Shown here: positions 1-8,465 of the stretch, one piece after another
Numbering within the stretch: position 1 is the first letter of the stretch
How the letters are laid out: every line of letters starts with the position of its first letter
From: Bifidobacterium xylocopae
GTDB taxonomy: Bacteria; Actinomycetota; Actinomycetes; Actinomycetales; Bifidobacteriaceae
Direction of reading: 5' to 3'
Length of the DNA: 64,000 bases
Assembly (NCBI RefSeq): GCF_003315615.1
Contig: NZ_PDCH01000008.1
Coordinates: forward strand, 20,204 to 84,203
Notes under the pieces: model-generated
What the model was told of the DNA's origin: nothing
The model's database searches: none
Seen by the model: the letters and a program-made list of their open reading frames with translations, nothing else
Made by a program: the position numbers and the translations under genes

Positions 1-1164
1 ATAGGCCGGCTGGCCGTTCCGTCCCATCACCGGCTGGGTGCCAGGAGTCTGGGCCATGCCGGGGCCCGGGTAGGGCATCTGGGGTTGCGGCCGCCAACCA
101 GCGTCGGCGGGATTCTGATCCGGATAACCCTGTGCCGGGCCGGCGGGCGCCGACGGCTGCCAGCCGGGTCCGGCCGATCCGGTCGAATCAGGGCCCGGGA
201 CACCGGGTCCCGTCGGTGCGGCGGGATTGGCCCAGGACTGTGGACCGGTCGAATAGCCGGTCTGCGGAGCCGGCATGGGGGCGGCGAACGACTCGCCCTG
301 TGGAGGCGCATAGGACTGTGCCTGAGCCGGATAGGCCCCGTAACCACCTGCCGGACCGGACGAGGGCGAGGAGCCGAGCGGACCTGACGATGCACCCGGA
401 CCCATGTCCGGAATCGGGCCGGCGGACGAACCCGCAAGGTATGGATCAGGCGTGTAGGTGCCTGACACGGGGACAGGGCCCGACCCTGCGCCTGTCGCCC
501 CCGCTGCCGATGGCAGCCAGGACTGGGCCGCAGGCTCGGGTTCAGGCCGCCAAGCGGACTGTCCAGGTTGGGTGCCCTGCGCCGCCGCACCGGACTGCCC
601 CGGCTGAGGTGACTGAATTGGTTGTATCGACTGGCCGGCGTGCGAATCATCGGACCAGGCCGAAGCGGATGAACCCACGGCCGGCTGGTAGGCCTGGCGA
701 TCAGCGGAGCCCATTGGGCCCACCGGTGCGGACGATGCCGCGGCTGGCCGCATGGAGGGATAGGGGGCGCTGTGATAGCCGCCGGAATCGACGACCGAGG
801 ACGCATCCCCCGTGTCGAATTGGCCGCCATGAGTTGTTGGCAGGCCGAATGAGGGCGAAGGGTTTCCGGTCCTGCCGGGCTGGCCTTCGGCAGGAGCCGT
901 GCCGGGCGCCCGCCAGTCCTGGGAGCCCGTGCCATACCCCGCGTAACCGCTGGTTCCCGGATTACCCGAAGCGTAGGGGTAAGCCGCCTTCGGATTGGCC
1001 CGTGGCTGATACCGCCCGGAACTTTCAATCCCGTTTGCGGGGCCGGAATCCCCATCCTGCCGGGCCTGCCCGCCCGTCAATGGCCCGGGTCCGGACCCTC
1101 CCGGCCCCGAGGAGACCAGCCGGCCCTCGTGCGTGCCCTTGCCGCCAGTGTGCTTCCCGCTCAT
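1..1164 (-). CDS. Pro/Gly/Gln/Tyr-rich low-complexity protein, N-terminal part (C-terminus beyond window)
   Basis: An open frame runs leftwards from an ATG at 1164 to the window edge: 388 codons with no stop. It has a good ribosome site (AGGTGAAG) just upstream. The visible part begins MSGKHTGGKG and is almost entirely disordered, rich in Pro, Gly, Ala, Ser, Gln and Tyr, with no membrane segment or catalytic motif. Actinobacterial membrane proteins and kinases often carry such cytoplasmic tails, so a folded or membrane domain probably lies beyond the left edge. That is inference. Longer open frames on the opposite strand here are composition shadows: they lack ribosome sites and are rich in Arg and Pro. 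The function is unknown. Confidence 0.75.
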   Translation of the reverse strand, partial: MSGKHTGGKGTHEGRLVSSGPGGSGPGPLTGGQARQDGDSGPANGIESSGRYQPRANPKAAYPYASGNPGTSGYAGYGTGSQDWRAPGTAPAEGQPGRTGNPSPSFGLPTTHGGQFDTGDASSVVDSGGYHSAPYPSMRPAAASSAPVGPMGSADRQAYQPAVGSSASAWSDDSHAGQSIQPIQSPQPGQSGAAAQGTQPGQSAWRPEPEPAAQSWLPSAAGATGAGSGPVPVSGTYTPDPYLAGSSAGPIPDMGPGASSGPLGSSPSSGPAGGYGAYPAQAQSYAPPQGESFAAPMPAPQTGYSTGPQSWANPAAPTGPGVPGPDSTGSAGPGWQPSAPAGPAQGYPDQNPADAGWRPQPQMPYPGPGMAQTPGTQPVMGRNGQPAY

Positions 1165-1313
1165 CGCTCACCTTCACCTCTGCACCGCGTCGTCCAACAT
1201 CGAACCGCCGCGGATACGGCCTGAGAGCCTTGCGGCCCCGGACCTTCCCATTCTCTTCCTATGCCTCACCACTATAGCCTTCGACCTGCCGGAAATCGGC
1301 CGCTGAGCGGACC

Positions 1314-3749
1314 TCAGACCTCCTGCGGCGTCAGGATCGACAGGCAGAAGGCGTTCTCCTCCGCCAATTCCTCCCATTGCCTGTAGCGGCCCGAGACGCC
1401 GCCGTGCCCGGCTTCGGTCTCGATTCTGACGATCGCATCCGCGCCCACCGTAGGCTCCTGCAGGCGGGCCACCCACTTCAGGGGTTCCACGTAGAGCACC
1501 CTGGTGTCGTTCAGGGAGGTGGTGGCCAGGATCCGCGGGAAGTGGCGACTGCCGAAGCGCGCCTGGCGCTCGTCCGCGTCGGCCACGTTCTCATATGGGC
1601 TGTATGACTTCATGTACCGGTAGACCTGAGGGTCGTGCAGGGGGTCTCCCCACTCATCCCACTCGGTCACGGTCAGGGGCAGGGAGGGGTCCAGGATCGA
1701 GGTGAGCGCATCCACGAACGGCACATCCGCTTCGATGCCCGCATAGAGCCCCGGGGCCATGTTCGCCACGGCCCCCATCAGCAGGCCGCCGGCCGAACCG
1801 CCGTTGGCGACGGTGCGGCCCGGATCGGCCCAACCAGCCGCCTGCAAAGCCGCAGTGGCATCGATGAAGTCCTCGAACGTGTGCCTCTTGCTCAGACGAC
1901 GCCCCTGCTCATACCAGGCGCGGCCCATCTCACCGCCGCCGCGTGTATGGACGCAGGCGTAGAGCACCCCCCGGTCCAGCATGCTCAGCCGACCGATAGA
2001 GAAACCCGGGTCCGAAGCGATCTCATAGGCCCCATAGCCGGTGATGAACAAGGGTGCTCCGGCACCCGCCCGTCCACCCGCCGGTCCGCAGGGAACCGGA
2101 GCTTCCTCCGGCGCGGAGAGCACCTCGTGGGTCAGCCCTTCGGCGGCGGCCCCATCCATGGCTGGCACCAGCCCCCTCCGCCAGACCAGGGAGACCGGGA
2201 CTTTCGCACCATCCCGCGCCCGCACCCAGACCCGGCGCTCCCCATAGGCCGCCCGGTCGAAGCCTCCCAGGACCTTGGCCCGTTTGAGCAGGCGGTCACG
2301 CCCGCTGGCCGGGTCCAGTTCGCGCAATTCAGCGGGGCTGGTGTAGGAGCCCAGGGAGTAGCGCATGGTCGGTGCCTCATAGGAGGGGTTGTCGGCCGCC
2401 GCGATCGAGTACAGCCGCCCGGCTCCCCCGCCTTCCGGCAACACTTCGGTGAAACGCCAGGGCCGGCCCGCCCGATAGTCCTCCAGGGCGCGGTCAATGG
2501 GTATGACGGCGAGGCGGAGCAGGCTGTCGGCCCGGTAACCCAGCATGGCGAAGTGCCGGTAGATCGCCACACCCTCGATGCTCAGCCCCCTGGCGCCCTG
2601 CAGAATCCCCGGATTGCACGGGTCCCGGTAGGGCCTGTCCACCGGTCCATCGAATCCGGCCGGCGCCTGCTCGCAGCCGTAGGGGCTTCCCTGTGCCAGC
2701 AAGACCCCTTCCGACAGGCTGTAAGGCGGCTGGTGGGCCGTCATGTCGATCAGCCGGACGCTGAAGTTCGGATTGTCCGCATTCCCATAGACCACGGCCA
2801 GGGGCAGGTCCCCGCCACCGCTACCGGCTCCCGCCAGGGAGGCGAAGGACACATCGTACTCGACTCCCTCCCGGCGCGGAATGAAGGGCCTGAAGTCGCC
2901 GGTGGGATTGTCCAGGGACAGGAGCAGGACCTCGCTGGTGGTCTTGGAACTGGTCCCGATCACCACCCTGGTCTCGTCAAAGCTCAGGCCCACGCCCACC
3001 CAGAAACGCTCGTCGGTCTCCTCGAACACACGAACGTCCTGCGCCGGATCGCTGCCCACCCTGTGTCGGCACACCGCGAAAGGCCGCCATGTCTCATCCA
3101 CTTCGGTATAGAACACCCAGCGCCCGTCCGGCGTAAGGCACGGCCCGGAGGATACCTGGTCCACGCGATCGGGCAGGTCACGCCCGTCAGCCAGGTCGCG
3201 GATGCGCAGGTCGTAGCGTTCATCGCCCCGGGTATCGACACAGTACAGGAGCCATCGTCCATCCGCGGACAGGTCCAGGCCACCCAAACGGAAGAACTCA
3301 TGGCCCCTCGCCTCCCGGTTGGGGTCGAAGATGACTTCCTCCCCCGGCAGGGAGCCCGGTTCGCCCTTGGGATCGACGGCCGGCGGGTCCCAGTCGTCAG
3401 GCCCTGCGACAGGCAGCCTGCATTGGATCGCGTACTGGGAGCCTTCGCGGGTGCGCGAGAAGTACCAGTACCCGTGCAAGCGTGTCGGCACCGACATGTC
3501 GGTCTCCTCCACCCTGGCCCGGAACTCATCGAAAAGGCGCTGCTTGAGCCCTTGGAGGGACTGGGTCCGCCACCGGTAGTAAGTATTCTGGGCATCCACA
3601 TAGGCACGAAGGTCGGGGTCGTCCTTGCGGCGCATCCACTCGTACGGATCGGTGAAGACATCGCCGTGGACCTTGCGGTCCTTGGGCTCACGTCGCGCGG
3701 ACGGCGGCTGTGCTTGCGGATCTGGTGTAGCTGTCTGGCTCGTGCTCAT
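1314..3749 (-). CDS. ptrB: Prolyl oligopeptidase family serine peptidase (oligopeptidase B type)
   Basis: This 811-residue protein has the S9A layout: an N-terminal segment, a beta-propeller and a C-terminal alpha/beta-hydrolase domain. The nucleophile Ser lies in GGSAGG near residue 653, the Asp in SLNDTRV near 748, and the His in AGHGG near 782. Oligopeptidase B enzymes cleave short peptides after basic residues, usually in the cytoplasm, and no signal peptide is visible here. The gene follows the App1-like gene in the same direction, and that gene's stop codon lies only 8 bases upstream. A TATAAT sequence ends six bases before the ATG, so the transcript may be leaderless. The choice of oligopeptidase B over prolyl endopeptidase rests on overall resemblance. 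Confidence 0.9.
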   Translation of the reverse strand: MSTSQTATPDPQAQPPSARREPKDRKVHGDVFTDPYEWMRRKDDPDLRAYVDAQNTYYRWRTQSLQGLKQRLFDEFRARVEETDMSVPTRLHGYWYFSRTREGSQYAIQCRLPVAGPDDWDPPAVDPKGEPGSLPGEEVIFDPNREARGHEFFRLGGLDLSADGRWLLYCVDTRGDERYDLRIRDLADGRDLPDRVDQVSSGPCLTPDGRWVFYTEVDETWRPFAVCRHRVGSDPAQDVRVFEETDERFWVGVGLSFDETRVVIGTSSKTTSEVLLLSLDNPTGDFRPFIPRREGVEYDVSFASLAGAGSGGGDLPLAVVYGNADNPNFSVRLIDMTAHQPPYSLSEGVLLAQGSPYGCEQAPAGFDGPVDRPYRDPCNPGILQGARGLSIEGVAIYRHFAMLGYRADSLLRLAVIPIDRALEDYRAGRPWRFTEVLPEGGGAGRLYSIAAADNPSYEAPTMRYSLGSYTSPAELRELDPASGRDRLLKRAKVLGGFDRAAYGERRVWVRARDGAKVPVSLVWRRGLVPAMDGAAAEGLTHEVLSAPEEAPVPCGPAGGRAGAGAPLFITGYGAYEIASDPGFSIGRLSMLDRGVLYACVHTRGGGEMGRAWYEQGRRLSKRHTFEDFIDATAALQAAGWADPGRTVANGGSAGGLLMGAVANMAPGLYAGIEADVPFVDALTSILDPSLPLTVTEWDEWGDPLHDPQVYRYMKSYSPYENVADADERQARFGSRHFPRILATTSLNDTRVLYVEPLKWVARLQEPTVGADAIVRIETEAGHGGVSGRYRQWEELAEENAFCLSILTPQEV

Positions 3750-3755
3750 GAGCCG

Positions 3756-3761
3756 ATTATA
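3756..3761 (-). promoter_or_regulatory. Candidate -10 element of the oligopeptidase gene
   Basis: A perfect TATAAT on the minus strand is followed by six bases and then the ATG at 3749. It overlaps the TAA stop of the upstream App1-like gene. No good -35 hexamer is visible at 17 bp. If used, transcription would start at or next to the ATG. Chance occurrence remains possible. Confidence 0.35.
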
Positions 3762-4995
3762 GGCGTCGCGCCCTGCGCAGGTGCTCCAGATAGGGCAGCA
3801 TGGTCTTCATCAGGTTGGCACCCGTGGTCCCATAGAAGACCGGCGCATCCATCTCCGGGGCCGGCTGCGTGCTGGTCCTCCGCCGGGAGGGCAGGCCTGA
3901 CTCGCGCGGGCTCAGCTGCCGGATGCCGATGGCCAGCACCCGGCCGGGGTAGCGACGGGTCACCTCCGCGTATGTTGACGGGTCGCGCTGTCCGTCGTCG
4001 CCGAAGAGGATGAAACGCATACGGGGGAAGTCGGCCATCAGCTGCTGGATGAACTCATGCTTGTGCTGCACTGTGGTGGGCACGAAGGTCTTGGGCCTGG
4101 GGTCCAGATCGCGCAGGAGCAAGGGGCCGCTAGGGAATCCGTGGTCCTCGAGGAAATGGCGGATGGTCCGTTCCACATTCCAAGGCGATGCGGACAGGTA
4201 GAAGAAAGGCATGCCTGGGGCGAGGTCGGCGATGCGCGAGTAGAGCACGCTCATGCCCGGTACCGACGCCCGCTTGGCAGGGTTGGCCAGCAGGAGGTTG
4301 TAGGCGGCCTTGAACATACTGGGCGCCTGGGTCACCATGATGGTGTCGTCCACGTCCGAGATCACACCGATCCGTGCCGAGGATGCGAGTGTATACAGGG
4401 GTCCGGGGACAAGGGGACGGCCGGGCACATGGTAAGTGACCAGGTGGGGGCCGGGTTCCAGGCGGTGCTCGGCCACAAGGTCCAAGTAGCCGGATCGATC
4501 CGAGCGGGCGTATTTACTGCTGAGGTTGCGGCTTGGATCGGGTGCGTCGTAGAGCTCCGAATCGCCCAGCTGCACGGTCTCAATGGGCTCGCCGTCGATG
4601 GCTATCGTTACCCGGGTCCTGGGGGCGGGTACGGTCAGCGCGGTCCTGATTCCTCGGCCGATGGAACCGGCCGCCGCCTTGGGGGAAGCAAGGACGGTGC
4701 GGCAGATCAGACGGGAATAGCCCTCGGTGCCGTACCCCACGTAGGGGTCCACCCGCGGATACCAACCCAGATGCCGGCAGAGAACGGCCGATAACCTGGC
4801 CCAGACGTCGAATCCGGTGGTGACACCCATGCGAACCGCTTGCACCGGCAGGGGCTGTCGTTCGAAACGCTCCCTTGGGGCGGCGGCATCGAAGGAGGTG
4901 GAGACCCGCCGGGCCCGGATCGGCTTGGGCGTTCCTGCCATATGCGTGGCCCTCTGCCGCCGGCCGCCCGCCTGCCCGCTAACCTCGCTCGTCAT
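3757..4995 (-). CDS. App1-family phosphatase domain protein (DUF2183)
   Basis: This 412-residue soluble protein has the conserved App1 catalytic domain. The HAD-like DVDDT motif is at residues 214-218, followed by the family's LSASPWN and FGDDGQRDP motifs. In yeast App1 this domain is a Mg-dependent phosphatidate phosphatase. Bacterial members are assumed to be phosphatases, but their substrates are not established. The N-terminal 200 residues include a predicted beta-rich segment usual for the family. The start lies 12 bases after the gcvH stop, so the two genes are probably co-transcribed. Confidence 0.85.
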   Translation of the reverse strand: MTSEVSGQAGGRRQRATHMAGTPKPIRARRVSTSFDAAAPRERFERQPLPVQAVRMGVTTGFDVWARLSAVLCRHLGWYPRVDPYVGYGTEGYSRLICRTVLASPKAAAGSIGRGIRTALTVPAPRTRVTIAIDGEPIETVQLGDSELYDAPDPSRNLSSKYARSDRSGYLDLVAEHRLEPGPHLVTYHVPGRPLVPGPLYTLASSARIGVISDVDDTIMVTQAPSMFKAAYNLLLANPAKRASVPGMSVLYSRIADLAPGMPFFYLSASPWNVERTIRHFLEDHGFPSGPLLLRDLDPRPKTFVPTTVQHKHEFIQQLMADFPRMRFILFGDDGQRDPSTYAEVTRRYPGRVLAIGIRQLSPRESGLPSRRRTSTQPAPEMDAPVFYGTTGANLMKTMLPYLEHLRRARRL

Positions 4996-5007
4996 GGCCG
5001 CCCCACG

Positions 5008-5418
5008 TTACTGGGCTGCGTCGATCAACTTGGCGTATTCGTCGGCGTCCAACAGGTCGGGCTGGTCGTCATCCAGTTCGATCTTCAATATCCAACCCTC
5101 CCCGTACGGGTCGGAGTTGATCACGGCCGGATCGTCCGCGGCGGCCCTGTTCACATAGACGACCGTGCCGGCCACCGGGCAGACCAAGGGTTCCACGGCC
5201 TTGGAGGATTCCAGCTCGAGGATTTCGTCGCCGACCTGGACATGGCCGCCCGCTTCCGGCAGATCCAGGAATACGAGGTCGCCGAGCTGCTCGGCCGCGT
5301 ACTCGGTCACCCCGAGCACGGCCGGGGAACCGGAGGCGTCCAGCCAGACATGGTCCTGCGAATATTGCAACTGCTCAGGCACACTCAGGCGCTCCGAGTT
5401 CTTCTGTGATGCTGTCAT
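5008..5418 (-). CDS. gcvH: Glycine cleavage system H protein (lipoyl carrier)
   Basis: This 136-residue protein has the H-protein/biotinyl-lipoyl fold. The lipoylated lysine is Lys73 in the sequence ELESSKAVEP. In the full glycine cleavage complex it shuttles the aminomethyl group between the P, T and L proteins. No P, T or L gene is present in this window. It is followed after 12 bases by the App1-like gene. A stand-alone H protein may instead act in lipoate relay or another role, which is inference. The start ATG follows a short leader 71 bases from the L,D-transpeptidase stop. Confidence 0.93.
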   Translation of the reverse strand: MTASQKNSERLSVPEQLQYSQDHVWLDASGSPAVLGVTEYAAEQLGDLVFLDLPEAGGHVQVGDEILELESSKAVEPLVCPVAGTVVYVNRAAADDPAVINSDPYGEGWILKIELDDDQPDLLDADEYAKLIDAAQ

Positions 5419-5489
5419 GGCTCCAGCCTACATGGACCGGTCCGGTGGCGCCAGCCACCGACCCAGGTGCATCATCGACGTCCCGAGTT

Positions 5490-7289
5490 TCAGCGCACCG
5501 GTGCGGTCGGCTGCGCGCCGATAACCTTTACCATGGTGCCCTTGGGGCAGTTGTCATAAATCCACTTGGCGTCCTGCTCGTACATGTTGATGCAGCCATG
5601 GGAGCCGCGGTTGGCCGCATCCCCATGGGCGATCGCGTCATAGTTCCACAGGGCCGTATGGAAGCCCTCGGAGCCGTTGTAGTAGGAAACCCAGCGCACG
5701 TTTGGGGAGACATAGCCCGGACCGCGCATGGTCTGCACATCATAGCGGATGTTGATGAAGAAGGTGCCCGGATCGGACTCATCCCCGTTGCGTGGCAGTC
5801 CGGAGCAGATCGGGAATGACTTGACCATGGTCGTGCCCTTGTAGGCCGTGGCGGTCTGGGTGGACAGGTTGACCTCCACCCACATATCACCGTCCGGCAC
5901 GTCATAACGGGCTGTCCTGGTCTCCTCCTTGTGCTGCTCCACGTCGGCGGCGGCCTTGATCGGCGCTATCCGACCGGACTGGAGCAGGCCGAGGATCTGT
6001 GCCGCCGTGGCATCGGTATCCTTGAGCTTTACGCCGTCCTGGCCCTTCTCTGTCACAGCCACCACTTCGCCCTTGGTGTTCTTTACGTTCTTCTCGGTCA
6101 CCATGTCCTTGTTGAGCTTGGCCGGCAATTCCTTGGCCGCATAGGCCTTGATCGCATCCTGGTCATACTCCAGCTCCAGCGTCCCCCGGCGCAGATCGGC
6201 CGTCGGCTTGATCCATTGAGCCACCTGCTCGGTGGGTACGGTGAACTTGTCGCCCGCCCCGTTGTCGACCACCATGGGCGTGGACAGACGCTGGTTGGCC
6301 TCGTCGGCGGCCTTGGCGGCCACATCCTGCGTAACCGGGGTTTTCACGTCCCGGTAGCCTGTGGTCACCGTCTCCTTGCCGCCGGGTTCCTGGGCGGTCC
6401 GTTCGAGGGCCCGCTTGACGGGGGCGAGGTCGGGGGCCCTGCCGTCCCTGCCGCCCTGGACGGCGAAGGTCTTCGAACCTCCGTCGAATACGATGATCGA
6501 AGGTTGCGCCCGCTGGTCCTTGTCCACGAAGTTCCTGGTCAGGAAGTCGTTCATCTTCACTTCATCGACCCTGTACGCCAGGGGCACCGTCTGACGCTGG
6601 AAGGGGTTCACCCTGGCCAGCTGGTTGCTGGACTTGGCGGAAAGAATCGCTTCCACGGTCTTGTCCACGTTTGATGTGACACCCAGCTCCTTCAGATTGG
6701 CATGGGCATGACCACCCTTGCCATCGGTGACGACGAGCTGTGAACCGGAAGCCTTGGCGGCCACCAGGTCCTTGAGCTGGCCTGCGTCCTTACCGGCGAC
6801 GCTTTCACCGCCGAAGCGCACACCGGGAGCAGCCCGGTGCGCATAGTAGGAACGGGCACCGAAGAAGCCAGCGACCATGGCCACGATCAGTGCGGCAAGC
6901 ACACATAGGACCACAATCAGCCAGAAACGCGGCCGCTTGGACCCGGCGTCCGCATGGGAACCGATTCCGTCGACTGGCGGCATATCCGAACCGTCCATGG
7001 TCACCTGGGAAGGAACAGTCGACTGGGCGGAGGGGCCAAAGGCCGGCAGGGCCATGGTGGCGTCCGCGCCAGGCACCCCGATGACCTGAGTCTGGTCTGC
7101 GCCCGTCAGGCTCTGCGGATAGGCACCCACTGGAATCGCCGGCGCAGGGAAGGCCGCTCCGGTCAGCGGCGGCATCGACATGGTCCGCTCGCCCAGGTTC
7201 TCGGCACCTGCATATGCGTCCGCACCCCTATGGGCATCGGTGGCATCGTAGGATGGAATCCGCGCGTTACCATGCACATCGTTGACCAT
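5490..7289 (-). CDS. Membrane-anchored L,D-transpeptidase with VanW-like peptidoglycan-binding domains
   Basis: The 599 residues divide into a cytoplasmic Ala/Pro-rich tail (1 to about 125), one membrane helix (about 127-150, FWLIVVLCVLAALIV), extracellular peptidoglycan-binding repeats (about 155-430) and a C-terminal YkuD domain. The YkuD catalytic motif SHGCIN carries the nucleophilic Cys. These enzymes make 3-3 cross-links in peptidoglycan, or attach proteins to it, on the outer face of the membrane. The ATG has a good ribosome site (GGAAAGGTGAACT). A run of 14 G on the coding strand lies 55 bases upstream and may tune its expression. Confidence 0.92.
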   Translation of the reverse strand: MVNDVHGNARIPSYDATDAHRGADAYAGAENLGERTMSMPPLTGAAFPAPAIPVGAYPQSLTGADQTQVIGVPGADATMALPAFGPSAQSTVPSQVTMDGSDMPPVDGIGSHADAGSKRPRFWLIVVLCVLAALIVAMVAGFFGARSYYAHRAAPGVRFGGESVAGKDAGQLKDLVAAKASGSQLVVTDGKGGHAHANLKELGVTSNVDKTVEAILSAKSSNQLARVNPFQRQTVPLAYRVDEVKMNDFLTRNFVDKDQRAQPSIIVFDGGSKTFAVQGGRDGRAPDLAPVKRALERTAQEPGGKETVTTGYRDVKTPVTQDVAAKAADEANQRLSTPMVVDNGAGDKFTVPTEQVAQWIKPTADLRRGTLELEYDQDAIKAYAAKELPAKLNKDMVTEKNVKNTKGEVVAVTEKGQDGVKLKDTDATAAQILGLLQSGRIAPIKAAADVEQHKEETRTARYDVPDGDMWVEVNLSTQTATAYKGTTMVKSFPICSGLPRNGDESDPGTFFINIRYDVQTMRGPGYVSPNVRWVSYYNGSEGFHTALWNYDAIAHGDAANRGSHGCINMYEQDAKWIYDNCPKGTMVKVIGAQPTAPVR

Positions 7290-7343
7290 AGTTCACCTTT
7301 CCGTAATCTTCCCCAATTATTCAACTATAAACCAAGGACCCTG

Positions 7344-7357
7344 CCCCCCCCCCCCCC
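7344..7357. repeat. Homopolymer tract, 14 C (14 G on the coding strand of the L,D-transpeptidase)
   Basis: There are 14 consecutive C between the stop of nudC and the start of the L,D-transpeptidase gene. On the minus strand the run ends 17 bases before TATAGT, a plausible -10 box, so it would occupy the -35 region or its flank. Tracts of this length are prone to slipped-strand mispairing. Confidence 0.9.
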
Positions 7358-7385
7358 GAAGTAGGGGAACAGGCCTGTGCCACCT

Positions 7386-8432
7386 TCAGATCCCGTGCCC
7401 CAGCCACTCCTCGATCAGGCAGCGCGCCACCGATATCCTGCCTGGTGGGGTCATCCGCCCTTCGTCCAGCGCCCTCGTGTATTCCTCGCGGGTCATCCAG
7501 CGGGCATCGGCCGTCTCCACCCCGTCGACATGTATGTCAGTGTCCAGGGCCCGGGCCTTGAAGGCCATCATCAACGAAGCCGGGAACGGCCAGGGTTGCG
7601 AGCCCATGTACCGCACTTCCCCAAGGGGCAGCCCCAGTTCCTCCCGGGCCTCCCTCCTGACCGCATGTTCCAGGTTCTCGCCCGCTTCGACGAACCCGGC
7701 GCATACGGCGTAGCGGGTGGGCTCCCAGGCGGCGTTGCGTTCCAGCAGCAGACGGTCCCTGGAGTCCACTATCGCGGTAATGACCGCCGGCTCGATTCGC
7801 GGGAAGAACGGCCCGTGCCGTGGTTCACGTACGCATTCCTGGGTCCAGCCATTCTGTCCTGGTGCTGTGGCCGCGCCGCAACGGGGGCAGTGACGCTGCC
7901 TACCGTGCCAGGCCGAAAGGGCGAGGGCGCACGTGGCCATCCCCACATCACGCGCCGACGCTTTCGTTGCGAACAGATCCAACCCAACCCAGTCGAAGCG
8001 GTCGGCCGTCTTGTCCAGCAGGGTGGAGCCCTCCTGGGAACCCTGACCTTCGTCGGCCAAGCGACGGGCCAGGCCTACGTCCAAAGCGAACCAGTGTTCA
8101 TCGCTCGCCGAACCAAGGAAATACAATGCGCCCGGCCTATCCTGGCTCGGTGTCAGTCCACCGGGCAGGTACTCGCCGGGCAGGGAGGCCGGACGCAGGC
8201 CCGCCGTTCCCAGCCGGGCGCGCTCCTGGCTATGCAATGGCAGGGCGAGCCTGCCGTCATGGACCAGCATGACGTGCACATCGCCGGGTTCGTCATCCTC
8301 GCCCAGGCGGCGGAACAGGCCCGGATCGGTCCGCAGCTCCGTACGGTAGTCGGCACCGCCACGGGCCAGCGGCAGGAAGGGCAGGGCGCGGGTGAGTGAA
8401 AGCGGGGAAAAGTAGATCTGCCGGTCTTGCAC
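7386..8432 (-). CDS. nudC: NAD(+) diphosphatase, NudC-type Nudix hydrolase
   Basis: The protein (348 residues from a GTG at 8432) hydrolyses NAD(H) to NMN(H) and AMP; E. coli NudC also removes NAD caps from RNA. It shows a zinc-ribbon region beginning CPRCG, a Nudix box from GFVEAGE to REAREELG, and the NudC-specific SQPWPFP motif. The second Cys pair of the zinc ribbon looks incomplete. A TTG start 15 bases further upstream is possible, but GGGAGG sits seven bases before the GTG. It lies downstream of, and in line with, the alpha/beta hydrolase gene. Confidence 0.9.
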   Translation of the reverse strand: MQDRQIYFSPLSLTRALPFLPLARGGADYRTELRTDPGLFRRLGEDDEPGDVHVMLVHDGRLALPLHSQERARLGTAGLRPASLPGEYLPGGLTPSQDRPGALYFLGSASDEHWFALDVGLARRLADEGQGSQEGSTLLDKTADRFDWVGLDLFATKASARDVGMATCALALSAWHGRQRHCPRCGAATAPGQNGWTQECVREPRHGPFFPRIEPAVITAIVDSRDRLLLERNAAWEPTRYAVCAGFVEAGENLEHAVRREAREELGLPLGEVRYMGSQPWPFPASLMMAFKARALDTDIHVDGVETADARWMTREEYTRALDEGRMTPPGRISVARCLIEEWLGHGI

Positions 8433-8465
8433 GTGTGGGCCTCCCAATCGGCTATCGGCGTGCGC

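Noticed and set aside
1635..4013. A 792-codon plus-strand frame opposite the oligopeptidase
   Set aside because: Antisense shadow; composition rich in Gln, Arg and His typical of reversed GC-rich genes.
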